From NCBI GenBank assembly GCA_021186555.1, contig JAJKFL010000004.1, positions 39,972,351 through 40,036,350 on the forward strand: DNA of 64,000 nt, written 5' to 3'. This stretch comes from Reticulitermes speratus (lineage: Eukaryota > Arthropoda > Insecta > Blattodea > Rhinotermitidae). This document shows positions 54,501 to 64,000 of the stretch, in pieces. Every line of letters starts with the position of its first letter. Positions within the stretch are counted from its first letter, which is position 1. The position numbers and the translations under genes are program-made. The notes under the pieces are model-generated. The model searched no databases. It was not told where the DNA came from and saw only the letters and a list, made by a program, of their open reading frames with translations.

Positions 54501-54686
54501 TAATTTATTTGGAAACATAAAATATAAACGTTTAAGCATACATTTTGTTATTTGTTAAAACTAGTGGTTAGAGCGAAGTTTTAAGTTTTCTGCACTGCAG
54601 TTCATAAAACCAAGCTTTTTCTTTTACCAATAGCTTTAATGACTTACTTACACAGCTGATGTGGTGTAGGGTAATAGACCTACGTC
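54501..54686. other. No recognised feature
   Basis: A short AT-rich spacer before the next array. Confidence 0.3.
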
Positions 54687-55935
54687 GGGAGTCACTGCAT
54701 GACTTTGCAGAGTCACTGTCGGGAGTCACTGCATGACTTTGCAGAGTCACTGTCGGGAGTCACTGCATGACTTTGCAGAGTCACTGTCGGGAGTCACTGC
54801 ATGACTTTGCAGTCACTGTCGGGAGTCACTTAATGACTTTGCAGAGTCACTGTCGGGAGTCATTGTATGACTTTGCAGAGTCACTGTCGGGAGTCACTGC
54901 ATGACTTTGCAGAGTCACTGTTGGGAGTCACTGCATGACTTTGCAGAGTCACTGTCGGGAGTCACTGCATGACTTTGCAGAGTCACTGTCGGGAGTCACT
55001 GCATGACTTTGCAGAGTCACTGTCGGGAGTCACTGCATGACTTTGCAGAGTCACTGTCGGGAGTCATTGTATGACTTTGCAGAGTCACTGTCGGGAGTCA
55101 TTGTATGACTTTGCAGAGTCACTGTCGGGAGTCACTATATGACTTTGCAGAGTCACTGTCGGGAGTCACTGTATGACTTTGCAGAGTCACTGTCGGGAGT
55201 CACTGCATGACTTTGCAGAGTCACTGTCGGTAGTCACTGCATGACTCTGCAGAGTCACTGTCGGTAGTCACTGTATGACTTTGCAGAGTCACTTTCGGTA
55301 GTCACTGCATGACTTTGCAGAGTCACTGTCGGCAGTCACTGCATGACTTTGCAGTCACTGTACGACTTTGCAGTCACTGTCGGGAGTCACTGTATGACTT
55401 TGCAGAGTCACTGTCGGGAGTCATTGTATGACTTTGCAGAGTCACTGTCGGTAGTCACTATGACTTTGCAGATTCACTGTCGGGAGTCACTGTATGACTT
55501 TGCAGATTCATTGTCGGGAGTCACTGCATGACTTTGCAGAGTCACTGTCGGGAGTCACTGTATGACTTTGCAGAGTCACTGTCGGTAGTCACTGCATGAC
55601 TTTGCAGAGTCACTGTCGGGAGTCACTGAATGACTTTGCAGAGTCACTGTCGGTAGTCACTGTATGACTTTGCAGAGTCACTGTCGGGAGTCACTGTATG
55701 ACTTTGCAGAGTCACTGTCGGGAGTCACCGTATGACTTTGCAGAGTCACTGTCGGGAGTCACTTATTACTTTTCAGAGTCACTATTAGGAGTCACTGTAT
55801 GACTGCAGAGTCACTGTCGTGGGTCACTGTATGGCTTTGCAGAGTCACTGTCGGGAGTCACTGTATGACTTTGTAGAGTCACTGTATGACTGCAGCGTCA
55901 CTGTCGTGAGTCACTGTATGACTGCAGAGTCACTG
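54687..55935. repeat. Tandem array, 34-bp unit x about 36
   Basis: The unit is CACTGCATGACTTTGCAGAG plus TCACTGTCGGGAGT. Each unit holds TGACTTTGCAGAGTCA, an inverted pair of TGACT half-sites; one unit (near 55240) has the perfect palindrome TGACTCTGCAGAGTCA. The last few units are degraded with short deletions. Confidence 0.95.
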
Positions 55936-56490
55936 CTGTTGCTGTTGAAGTCTGTCAACAGCTACAGTAGTGACTCTGCAGCACAATGTCTCAGTGGGTC
56001 ATCAGGCCCGGTATTCAGCGCATCCTAACGTTACTACTCGTGACTACCAGTGTCAGGAGTAAGATTTGTCGTTATGTAGTGTCGAACCGCTGTGTACACC
56101 TTCTGTAGTGATCAGCCGTGTAGAAGTTGCTTTAGAAACCTGCTCCATGATAACATTGATTGACCCTGATCACGGACACGGCAGTTCTCCGAAACGTCGA
56201 TTTCAATTTCAACACGGCTGATTACCCCGGAAGACTTCGGTACGTGTGGCCGCAGTGAAGGCACTTCAAGGTCAAGGAGGGTTGAGGCGTGGAGAAGAAT
56301 GCGTTTTGAAACCTCAGCTTGCGAGGTTTGAGTGTCAGAAGGCGGTGAAGTAGCCCGTGAGGTACCGATGTGGTAACCTACTGTGTTGTAGTTGGGCGGC
56401 CGAGATCGGCTAGGCACCTTAAACAGCTATGGGCACACGCACACACACACACGCACACACACACATTGAAAGTAAAAGAAAGACGTAAAT
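55936..56490. repeat. Foldback element (56105-56240), (CA)n run, remainder unassigned
   Basis: GATCAGCCGTGTAGAAGTTG and CAATTTCAACACGGCTGATT are inverted. CTCCGAAACGTCGATTTC precedes the right arm and CCCCGGAAGACTTCGG follows it, as in the superfamily. A (CA)n run lies at about 56434-56466. Confidence 0.6.
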
Positions 56491-56497
56491 TATATCG

Positions 56498-56732
56498 CAG
56501 TGGCGCAGTTAGGTTTGTTTTACGCCTGGGGCCAGCAATCACAATGGACGCCCCTGACAGAAATACGAACTTTAAAAATTCACAATTATTTACTGAATTT
56601 ATTTTTGTTTGTCTCAGTAATTTAAAATCTGTTGAGTGCAGAAAGTCAGATGTTTTTAATATCAAATATTCATTTTGCCGCCCCCCTTGGACTCGCCCCC
56701 CCCCCCCCCCCCACCACAAACCTACGCCACTG
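56498..56732. mobile_element. hAT-like MITE, 235 bp
   Basis: CAGTGGCGCAGTTAGGTTTG at the left and CAAACCTACGCCACTG at the right are inverted repeats. The 8-bp flanks TTATATCG (56490-56497) and TTCTATCG (56733-56740) match at 7 of 8 positions. The interior is AT-rich, with a C run at about 56697-56712. It is a family distinct from the 4.3 and 40.4 kb elements. Confidence 0.85.
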
Positions 56733-56740
56733 TTCTATCG

Positions 56741-56981
56741 AACTGTCAGAAAGAATCGACGGACGTTTCGCCGTAAGCCACACGTCATTAACAAGCCAAA
56801 AGGCTTCAAGTGTCAACGTGTTGCCGCTAAACGCTGCCTGTTGCAGTTCAGCACGTTGCACAGCGATAGTGCAGTGCTTACGTCAGCAGCGGGACTTTTG
56901 GTGCAGAGGCTGTGCTTGACAGAGCATTGTTGCAGTATGTTTATGTGAAGATAACAGGGAAGTGTGACGGGAAAGCTATAT
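56741..56981. other. No recognised feature
   Basis: Unique-looking spacer; the ORFs crossing it begin in the neighbouring MITE. Confidence 0.3.
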
Positions 56982-57490
56982 GGACAGGCCCATAGAGTTC
57001 CAGGAGGTTGGTAAAGGTAAAGGTCACCCTACAACGGGCTATGAAGGCCCAGAGGGGAGTAAAGGTATAGCTCTACTCTTTCCTTAACCTCGGTACTAGA
57101 TGGGGGTCGGTGCTCAATGCCACGCCCCGGCCGCTTTACCCCCGGGAATGACCCGGTACCCATTGTACAGGAGGCTAGGTAGGCCCCAGGGCCGGTCTGG
57201 ACAGGTGCTGAAAATCTCGCCTCCACCGGGATTCGATCCCCGGACCGTCCAGCTCGTAGCGAGTCGCTATACCGACTGAGCTATCGCGGCCCACTCCAGG
57301 AGGTTGAGGCTCCCAGAATTTCTAGACAGTCGGCACATGAAGGTGGTAACGTTGTCAGCCCTACGCACCGGCCGCCTTTACCCCCCAGGAAATATTCCTG
57401 GTACTCATTTCTGTTGGAGGCTGAGTGCATCTCAGGGCCGGAAGGATTAAGCCAATGAAAAATCGAACCCGCGACCTTCCGGCTCGTAGC
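56982..57490 (-). mobile_element. SINE-C copy split by a SINE-A
   Basis: GGACAGGCCCATAGAGTTCC (56982-57001) is the 3' part and GAGGCTCCCAGAATTTCTAG to AATCGAACCCGCGACCTTCC (57306-57480) the remainder, head on the right. The intervening 57011-57294 is a younger SINE-A flanked by the repeated target TCCAGGAGGTTG. Confidence 0.85.
57011..57294 (-). mobile_element. SINE-A, full length, nested in SINE-C
   Basis: Tail GTAAAGGTAAAGGTCACCCT, body CCACGCCCCGGCCGCTTTAC, head GGGATTCGATCCCCGGACC and GTCGCTATACCGACTGAGCT. The target duplication TCCAGGAGGTTG is exact at 56999-57010 and 57295-57306. Confidence 0.92.
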
Positions 57491-57983
57491 GCACACAAGT
57501 GTGCCCATGCAAAATGTGCTTATGGACCGAAAGTATTTTTGGAGCTGAACCGATTTGTGTTCGTCAATAAAACAAGACTACGAAACCAAGCACACACAGA
57601 CGGACAAGCCCCGGGTGAAGTTCAACCCCGAACACTGTCCACGTGGTGTTCAGAAACTCGTCACCTGCATCAAAAGCAAACTCAGCGGTCACAGTACTTC
57701 GGTTTCCCCCGCCACTGCCATATTGCACCCCACACGCAGATTTCCTTTAACTACCGTTAACGCTACATAATCTTAGCGTCTGCGATTAACAGCGTCGGTA
57801 ACGAGATAAATACCGACGCAGGGACATCCAGTAGTTTAATGATTATGCAATGTAAGTACGTCTATTTATGCTAGGCTTAGGCTTTATAGAAAACAAGTCA
57901 TATACGAAGGAATCCCAGCGGAGATGTTAATCAATTTATCTTCTGAAGGGTGTTGACACAGAAGCAATAAGAATGGACCGGTT
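57491..57983. other. Unassigned, with a SINE-B-type 3' end (about 57690-57810)
   Basis: CAGTACTTCGGTTTCCCCCG, then CGCTACATAATCTTAGCGTC and GCGATTAACAGCGTCGG resemble the 3' portion of the SINE-B subfamily that was amplified at 36.5-38.9 kb. The rest, including ORFs of 71-111 codons, has no motif. Confidence 0.45.
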
Positions 57984-58005
57984 CCCCCCCCCCCCCCCCC
58001 CCCCC
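57984..58005. repeat. Poly(C) run, 22 bases
   Basis: An uninterrupted C run; on the other strand it is a G run able to form a quadruplex. Its true length may be misassembled. Confidence 0.9.
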
Positions 58006-58347
58006 GGCCAGCAGTTCACACATGGTCGATCTGGGCACCCAGTTTTAGGGGCTCCCCATCACGTCTTCATCTCATCTCCCTTTTATTTTGTTAACAAGAG
58101 TTTTCAGTGACGTCAGATGGATAAACGTGTTATGATTGGTTAACCATTTTCGTTGTGGGTTTGGCTTGCTACTCTCATTTTGTTAGATGGCTCGGTCTGC
58201 GCTTTTGTATAGATTGACATGTGCTTAGAGCAGCAGTGGTGTAAGTACCTGGCAGCTTTCGTCAATGTGATGTGTGTGCTAAACAGCAGGACTGACTGCC
58301 TGCAGACTGACAGCAGCATTGATTGTTTTACGTTCTCTAAATCCCAG
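58006..58347. other. No recognised feature
   Basis: Unique-looking spacer before array d. Confidence 0.3.
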
Positions 58348-58886
58348 TGGTTACTATATGTACCACCAGGTTTAACATTCACAAATTCTACGTTCTGCCC
58401 ACACAGTGTATTTATGTGTTTTGTGTGGATCTCAGAACAAACAGCGATTATTTCACTGTACAGCATTAACTGACTGGTTTGTATAACTGAGACGGAGTGT
58501 GTTTACTGCGCGGTACGGACTGTATTTATGTGTTTTGTGTGGATCTCAGAACAAACAGCGATTATTTCACTGTACAACATTAACTGACTGGTTTGTATAA
58601 CTGAGACGGAGTGTATTTACTGCGCGGTACGGACTGTATTTATGTGTTTTGTGTGGATCTCAGAACAAACAGCGATTATTTCACTGTACAACATTAACTG
58701 ACTGGTTTGTATAACTGAGACGGAGTGTGTTTACTGCGCGGTACGGACTGTATTTATGTGTTTTGTGTGGATCTCAGAACAAACAGCGATTATTTCACTG
58801 TACAGCATTAACTGACTGGTTTGTATAACTGAGACGGAGTGTGTTTACTGCGCGGTACGGACTGGATCTTTAAATAATTTACGTTA
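58348..58886 (+). repeat. 114-bp satellite array d (4 units) in a piggyBac-like element
   Basis: The leader AATCCCAGTGGTTACTATAT, ACCACCAGGTTTAACATTCA and CTACGTTCTGCCCACACAGT precedes four units of TGTATTTATGTGTTTTGTGT type. The end is CGGACTGGATCTTTAAATAA reaching ACGTTAA at about 58880-58886. Its 5' TTAA is not preserved. Confidence 0.9.
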
Positions 58887-59170
58887 AGTTTAGTTTTCAA
58901 AACGCTAAGGTTACGGCAAGAAGCCTTTGTGCAATACGATGCACGTTTACGTAAGTCACTCATATAATATTTATAATCTGTGTTCTGGCGCACAGAAGAT
59001 GCCTGCGTCCGCATTACCGACGCCAGTCAGCTAACGGTGTTTGCTGTAACCATCGGACGAAACACTTACAGCTACTGTTTGAGTTAAGTGTGGGTTTTAA
59101 ATGTTAAGACAGGTGCTGTGTGTAGTTGCCGCTGTATTGTAAATGTTTAAATCAAATGCAATGCCTTGTA
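58887..59170. other. No recognised feature
   Basis: Unique-looking sequence with no ORF or repeat of note. Confidence 0.3.
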
Positions 59171-59263
59171 TACAGGGTGTGTTGGCAGAATTTGACCTAG
59201 TGTTTGCGTGTTAATGTGTCAATTGGCAGCCCTTCGTTACCGTACATTCCAGAACACCCTGTG
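59171..59263. mobile_element. Possible mariner-like MITE relic
   Basis: TACAGGGTGTGTTGGCAG at the left and CCAGAACACCCTGTG at the right are inverted ends about 90 bp apart, resembling the 51.56-kb element. The terminal TA is lost on the right. Confidence 0.45.
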
Positions 59264-59700
59264 TGGGGGTGTGTAGTGTGTTCCTGGGTACATATTCATC
59301 TTTTTGGTGCTAACCTCGTCCAGCACGCTGCCTATGGTGCGGGTTCAGTACCTGGCCACGCCACAGTGTTGGTTTCGACATGAAAGTGTTATATTGTCTT
59401 CTGACGAAATTTTGTTTTCAGTAAGTGTAGCAGTTGAGTGGTGTACACTAACGTCACCACGACATTCGTGTACAGGCTGAGAATGTGAGGGACCACGGAT
59501 TTAGTGAACTTCGTTTTTCAACTTCTGTTATAATTTTGTACAGTGTGTTTCTTTTATGGTTGGCATGAGGACTGTTGCTGTCACGGGATGTCCCGATAGA
59601 TGTAGGCTTTCTCTGCGATAAAGCGATCAATCTCGGTCAGACGACTTACTAATCCATTGGCTTCATCAAGATAATTTGACGACGTTGACATCTAGTGTTG
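59264..59700. other. No recognised feature
   Basis: Unique-looking spacer. GGTTCAGTACCTGGCCACG (about 59341) is a tRNA box-B-like match without further support. Confidence 0.3.
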
Positions 59701-60309
59701 TTCCCTGAGTACAGGGTGTTTCTTTTGTCATTTCTCCGAGCACGGCATCTTCATCGCATACAAATCCTGCATCCGCTGGGATATCACGTGACAGCTGCTG
59801 TGCACAGGGACACGATAAAAGGGACACTGTATGTCACTGGGTAGGACTACACTGACCTGAGTACAGGGTGTTTTTTTTTCGTTTCTCCGAGCACGGCAGC
59901 TTCATCGCATACAAATCCTGCATCCGCTGGGATATCACGTGACAGCTGCTGTGCACAGGGACACGATAAAAGGGACACTGTATGTCACTGGGTAGGACTA
60001 CACTGACCTGAGTACAGGGTGTTTTTTTTTCGTTTCTCCGAGCACGGCAGCTTCATCGCATAGAAATCCTGCATCCGCTGGGATATCACGTGACAGCTGC
60101 TGTGCACAGGGACACGATAAAAGGGACACTCTATGTCACTGGGTAGGACTACACTGACCTGAGTACAGGGTGTTTTTTTTCGTTTCTCCGAGCACGGCAG
60201 CTTCATCGCATAGAAATCCTGCATCCGCTGGGATATCACGTGACAGCTGCTGTGCACAGGGACACGATAAAAGGGACACTCTGTATCACTGGGCAGGACT
60301 ACACTGATG
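59701..60309. repeat. Tandem array, 151-bp unit x 4
   Basis: GAGTACAGGGTGTTTTTTTT recurs at 59707, 59859, 60010 and 60161, with CGTTTCTCCGAGCACGGCAG, TATCACGTGACAGCTGCTGT and CACGATAAAAGGGACACT in each unit. The unit start ACAGGGTG equals the end of mariner-like MITEs in the window. The 109-codon minus-strand ORF is a by-product of the repeat. Confidence 0.92.
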
Positions 60310-60659
60310 CACACAGCACCTCCATTGCATTACCGCCAATCTAAATGCTGTTTATGGCACTAATAGGTGTCTGTTGTTACAATCGCCCGAATCGTGCAAA
60401 CAGTGTCAAAATGCAGTACTGAATGAATTGCAGCCTGGGCAGTTAATTGTGGTTATAAAAATAATTTCTGTGACTATTAGCCCTTTGGAGACTGAATTAA
60501 TTTGTATTTTATATACGAAGATTCGTGTCGTACCGCACAGAGAACACTGTTTGCTTCCATTAGAAAGAACAGTCAATGCTGTATAGGGAAATAATTCGTA
60601 TTGTAACAATCCCAAGGAACACTTAAACGCATTATGTGGGTAGAATATACAGTTTTAGG
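60310..60659. other. No recognised feature
   Basis: Unique-looking spacer with ORFs of about 70 codons on both strands and no motif. Confidence 0.3.
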
Positions 60660-61060
60660 CGTTCTTTACGAAGTAAAAAAAAAACGCCTCCTGGGAGACT
60701 ACGTCCGTCTGTCCGTCCGCGACCTGGTATCAGCAACTAAACCGTTTGTTGGATTTTCAAGAAACTCGGCACGGGAATTCTTTACAGAAAGTTGTAAAGC
60801 TAGCGTGAGTTTAGTGACAATCGGCGCAGTGAAAGTCGTACTTTACTTGAGGGGCGTAAAGGAATTTCTGTCCGTAGTTTCGGCATTTGTTGTCCGACTT
60901 GAGCAGTTTTGAATTCCGTGAAAATCGGCGTAGGGGGGGCGTGACTTTCGTATGGACATAAATCAAATTACATTTACGCATGTACCGTGACAGTTAATAA
61001 ATTTTGGAAGTAAAAAACGCCTTGGTAAAGTCTGTGTACTACGTCACGGAGGGCACCATT
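60660..61060 (+). pseudogene. Decayed copy of a dispersed ORF family
   Basis: The 92-codon ORF contains VRDLVSATKPFVGFSRNSAR and SLVTIGAVKVVLYLRGVKEF. After its stop another frame gives EFRENRRRGGRDFRMD and QITFTHVP. From memory such phrases recur in insect genomes as an uncharacterised repetitive ORF family. Function unknown; here it is broken by a stop and a shift. AAAAAACGCCT-type sequence borders both sides (60676 and 61015). Confidence 0.45.
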
Positions 61061-62170
61061 TGCACTCCTGTTGGCGTTAAACCAGGCACTGCATTATAAA
61101 GGATGCTCGTTTTCTGACGCTGCGTAAGCGCTGAACGAGTTTAGGCCGGCTGACTTTAACAGTCACGTTGGTAGCGTCATAATTTGAAAAACTCGTAGTA
61201 ACCACTAGGCTTTAAAGTGTCAGGTCATATTTAATTAAACTCACAAGCAGTCATTTCATTGGACATTAGCTGCATACATTTCTTTTTAAAGAGCTGTGTG
61301 TAAAATATGCGTGAATTTGTGCGGCATTAATCTCTTGACCTGCTGGTGGTGCATTATGTCGCTCTTGCTCTCAAGGTCTCACGTGATTTAGAGGTACGGA
61401 GAAGCTTCAAGCAGTCGTCGTGTGAGGGAAGCATAGTCGCTGCTCGCTGTTCGTGGCTGGCGATCGTGTTCAGTGCATTCTCGGTTCATTATTGTAAAGT
61501 TTCGCACCTTCACAGTTATAAAGGTTTTGCGATTTCTGCAGTAACTTTTAGATATCCGAGTTTATACCAATGGTGTTTGATTCGTTTGTTTATGAACTTA
61601 GGGTTTATAGTAGAGAGTTTCAGTGGTAACTGACAGATGAGAGTAACAATATTTTGTAACGGTAATTTGGTGTTGTGTTTGAGATGAATTGCATTGTTGT
61701 TTGTTCGACGTTGGGTTTATGAATGTGTGTTTAGACAGTGAAGCTGTACTTAAAAGGATTTTTAATTTATATAATTGGTAAGGGTTTAAACCGCGTTCAT
61801 TTTTTCCCCGTTTCGTCATTACGTCGCCGTACTATTACATCTGTAGCCCCAGTGACTGCAAGTTTCAAATTGTGAACCCCGAACTGTGGCGTGTGTTTTT
61901 TGTGGATTTATATATTTTCTCACAGAAGCCTTTCTGTTTCATATTTTGCTTTTAATTGTGTCCGGAAGCAGCAGATTTTTAAGACCAACAGTGATGTTAA
62001 ATCCATATGGCGCGTACAATGAGTGTGGTAAATACAGCACGTAAGTTTCGTTACGTGACGTTTTGACACTATCATCGTCTGAGTGTCGCATTATATGTCA
62101 GCTGTTCAAAACGTTTATACGGCGTATTAACATCTCCAAAGTGGCCAATGAGACGAACGCTTTCTGTTCA
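61061..62170. other. Unassigned; possible 5' region of a gene
   Basis: Relatively repeat-free. GACTCGTAGTAACCACTAGGCTTTAAAG-type sequence near 61190-61215 is a piggyBac-element end relic. At 61992-62040 a short ATG-initiated frame reads MLNPYGAYNECGKYS and runs into a donor-like GTAAGT. The 95-codon ORF (61346-61633) has no domain. Confidence 0.3.
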
Positions 62171-62295
62171 GCTGAGACGCTGTCGGACACTGCAGGGAGT
62201 TTATTGTCGGCCGGTCTTGCTCCGTCGCCAGGAGCAGCTATGCTGTACAGCGCCCCTTGCTACCATAGCTACTCGCCCCTATCCTGCTACCAGGT
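62171..62295 (+). CDS. Possible coding exon (tentative)
   Basis: The open frame reads AETLSDTAGSLLSAGL followed by a Ser/Tyr/Cys/Pro-rich stretch. It is preceded by an acceptor-like TTTCTGTTCAG and ends at CTACCAG|GTGAGA, a good donor match. An internal ATG lies at 62240. Composition differs from the repeats around it. The frame does not join in phase with the donor at 62031. No family is recognised, so this could be chance. Confidence 0.2.
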
Positions 62296-62532
62296 GAGAT
62301 TGTCATCCCCGTTCAGATCTATTTTAGCGTTTTGGTCTGTGCCATATCTCGTTATCAGGTGAGATACTGTAGTGGCGAGCCCCGAGAAAATATTCACGAG
62401 TAGTTGTTATGGAAATCATTTTGTTTTTTAGACAAATTGTAATATTCATCACGAAGTCCACGACGGGTTTCGACCTGCAGTTTTTCACGCCGTTATGCAG
62501 TAACGATAATAATAATAATATAATTATTATTA

Positions 62533-62576
<44 letters not shown>

Positions 62577-62713
62577 TCAGTTTTTCTTTATTAAGTGCCG
62601 ACTCAGCATCCAGACGGCCACTGAAAACATCACAACATACAGACAGACGACAATAAACAGGACACAAATAAAACAGACACGCACGAAACTAACAAAAGTA
62701 TGCGTAAATATAA
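62296..62713. repeat. (AAT)n/(TTA)n palindromic microsatellite region
   Basis: 62506-62575 consists of AAT then TTA repeats that fold back on themselves. A second GTTATCAGGTGAGATACTG echoes the donor region at 62290. The rest is unassigned. Confidence 0.6.
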
Positions 62714-62729
62714 TAATAATAAGCCTGTG

Positions 62730-63032
62730 GGGACACGCGGTGGCTGCAGTTGGTTGAGGCACTGCGCTACAAGCCGGAAGGTCGCGGGTTCGATTCCCGA
62801 TGGTGTCATTCAATTTTTCATTGACATAATCCTTTCGGTCAGCACTATGGCCCTGGGGTCGACTCAGTCCTCTAACAGAAATGAGTACCAGGAATATTTC
62901 CTGGGGGTAAAGGTGGCCGGTGCGTAGGCTGACAACCTTACCACCTTCATGTGCCGATTGTCTATAAATCTGGAGCCTCAACCTCCTGGAGCCCTAAGGG
63001 CCTGTCCCAGGCTGTAATGGGTTGCTTACGTT
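62730..63032 (+). mobile_element. SINE-C, full length, with 16-bp target duplication
   Basis: Starts GGGACACGCGGTGGCTGCAG, with TTGAGGCACTGCGCTACAAG (head), GTCGCGGGTTCGATTCCCG (box B), the body as elsewhere, and ends GTAATGGGTTGCTTACGTT. TAATAATAAGCCTGTG is exact at 62714-62729 and 63033-63048. This copy defines the family ends. Confidence 0.92.
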
Positions 63033-63033
63033 T

Positions 63034-63086
63034 AATAATAAGCCTGTGACTATAATAATAATATTCTCGTCACAGGCTTATTATTA
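63034..63086. repeat. Hairpin at the SINE-C insertion site
   Basis: AATAATAAGCCTGTGA (63034-63049) and TCACAGGCTTATTATT (63069-63085) are inverted around an AT-rich loop, so the SINE landed in one arm of a pre-existing palindrome. Confidence 0.8.
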
Positions 63087-63796
63087 GTATTATTTATAAT
63101 TATTATTGTAACGTGCTGTCTCAACAGCACAAGCGCCAGTTGCTGAGCTAGCACAAATACAACACAAATACAACACAAACACACAAAAACGTAACAAAAC
63201 AAAAACACTATAACAATAATGCCTTCGATCATTATCACAACCCTCTTGCTTGGACGGATGTAGGTTATGTAATGACACCGTATGAACTGCAGAGGTCATT
63301 TATCGTGAACTGACACACGACGGTGTGTGTTCAAGGTGTTTTTCTAGAATTCGCTTGGAGGAAGTGAAGAAAATCACGATAAATAATAGCCCGTCATCGT
63401 CGTCATCATTATCATCATTGCGATTTGCGAGTAGTGCTCGAAGCAGACGTTTCGGCGCTAGTAGATGCTTCAAGAAGTGCTTGTTAAATGTTTCTGATTA
63501 TTTTTTCTGACAACTTTTCGACACGTCATCTTATGATTGTTCTGAGCATGTCGTTGTTGGTTGGTTAGTTAGTTAGTTAGTCAGTCAGTCAGTCATTGGA
63601 GAAATTTCAGGAAGAAAACCGTGACGCGGTACCTTTGAAGTACAGCGGCTCTCCCCTATTATTCTACCAATGCTCCATACTCTGTTGTTTGATTCATTTA
63701 CCATCGACGCTGTATATAGTCTTAGTAATCGTCAGCGTCGATAAATAAACACTTCTGGTAAGACAACTGTAGCCTGTCTTACGAAACTGGCCGAAT
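63087..63796. other. Unassigned, with microsatellites and a SINE-B-type 3' relic
   Basis: GTTAGTTAGTTAGTTAGTCA and GTCAGTCAGTC form a small microsatellite near 63564-63593. CTATTATTCTACCAATGCTC, then CATCGACGCTGTATATAGTC and CGTCGATAAATAAACAC (63655-63750) resemble the 3' part of the amplified SINE-B subfamily. No gene is recognised. Confidence 0.45.
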
Positions 63797-64000
63797 GTTC
63801 TGTTAAGTTAATTATTTCATTCCAACAAATGCACAACACTATTTTAGTGTTTTCTGTCCCTACACATGTTTCGGCACTCCTTGTGTCGTCGAGAGTTCAC
63901 AGTTTTCAAATGCATCCAATTCTATTTGAAAACTGTGAACTCTCGACAACACCCTGAAGATGGCAGTATAAGTGCCGAAACATATGTACGGACAGAAAAC
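63797..64000. mobile_element. Inverted-repeat element, third relative, cut by window end
   Basis: GTTTTCTGTCCCTACACATG (63849) and ACATATGTACGGACAGAAAAC (to 64000), with GAGAGTTCACAGTTTTCAAA / TTTGAAAACTGTGAACTCTC, form a hairpin of about 150 bp. The right arm carries CCCTGAAGATGGCAG, then GTGCCGAAACATATGTA, the same module as the 4.1 and 35.3 kb copies. The distal end lies outside the window. Confidence 0.75.

Noticed and set aside
56370-56948. 192-codon ORF as a gene
   Set aside because: Spans a (CA)n run and a hAT-like MITE with target duplications; no domain.

Overview
This is eukaryotic, repeat-dominated DNA, almost certainly from an insect genome. tRNA-headed SINEs, non-LTR retrotransposon tails, hAT-, piggyBac- and mariner-like non-autonomous DNA elements and many long tandem arrays fill it, and there are no operons or bacterial signals. 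From memory, two of the SINE families and two decayed ORF families resemble repeats common in cockroach/termite sequence (Blattodea). That placement is a recollection, not a search result. I find no intact protein-coding gene. The long ORFs here are by-products of tandem repeats or of SINE sequence. The best, still weak, candidate for real coding sequence is a possible exon near 62.17-62.29 kb. || Layout. 0-5 kb: nested SINEs, then a LINE 3' end split by an inverted-repeat element (carrying 37 copies of a 39-bp repeat) and by a hAT-like MITE. 5-16 kb: seven tandem arrays (92, 34, about 12, trimeric 135, 55 and 31 bp and relatives) separated by SINEs and decayed elements. 16-27 kb: SINE-C, a LINE tail, 30-, 23/20-, 114- and 41-bp arrays, a second hAT MITE and SINE-D. 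27.3-33.9 kb: a 5-kb 37/47-bp array, then an 83-bp array. 34.4-35.4 kb: a second copy of the inverted-repeat element, holding one 39-bp-type unit and a SINE-D with a perfect 16-bp target duplication. 36.5-38.9 kb: a second SINE-B-derived 91/92-bp array. 39-64 kb: further SINEs, two copies of a 510-530-bp hAT-like element, arrays of 13, 114, 34, 32, 131, 34 and 151 bp, and several foldback elements. || Main themes. (1) Satellites appear to arise from inside transposable elements: the same internal SINE-B segment is amplified at two loci, the same 114-bp segment of a piggyBac-like (TTAA) element at four loci, and one inverted-repeat element carries either 1 or 37 internal units. (2) A module, CTGAAGATGG - hairpin - CCGAAAC, recurs in several inverted-repeat families. 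In the 4.1 and 35.3 kb copies it can be folded into a hammerhead-ribozyme-like architecture, apart from one extra base after the conserved core. (3) Three unrelated 34-bp arrays carry bZIP-type cores or half-sites (TGACTCA, TGACGTCA, GAGTCA) in nearly every unit. The many nested insertions with readable target duplications give a relative chronology of the region.
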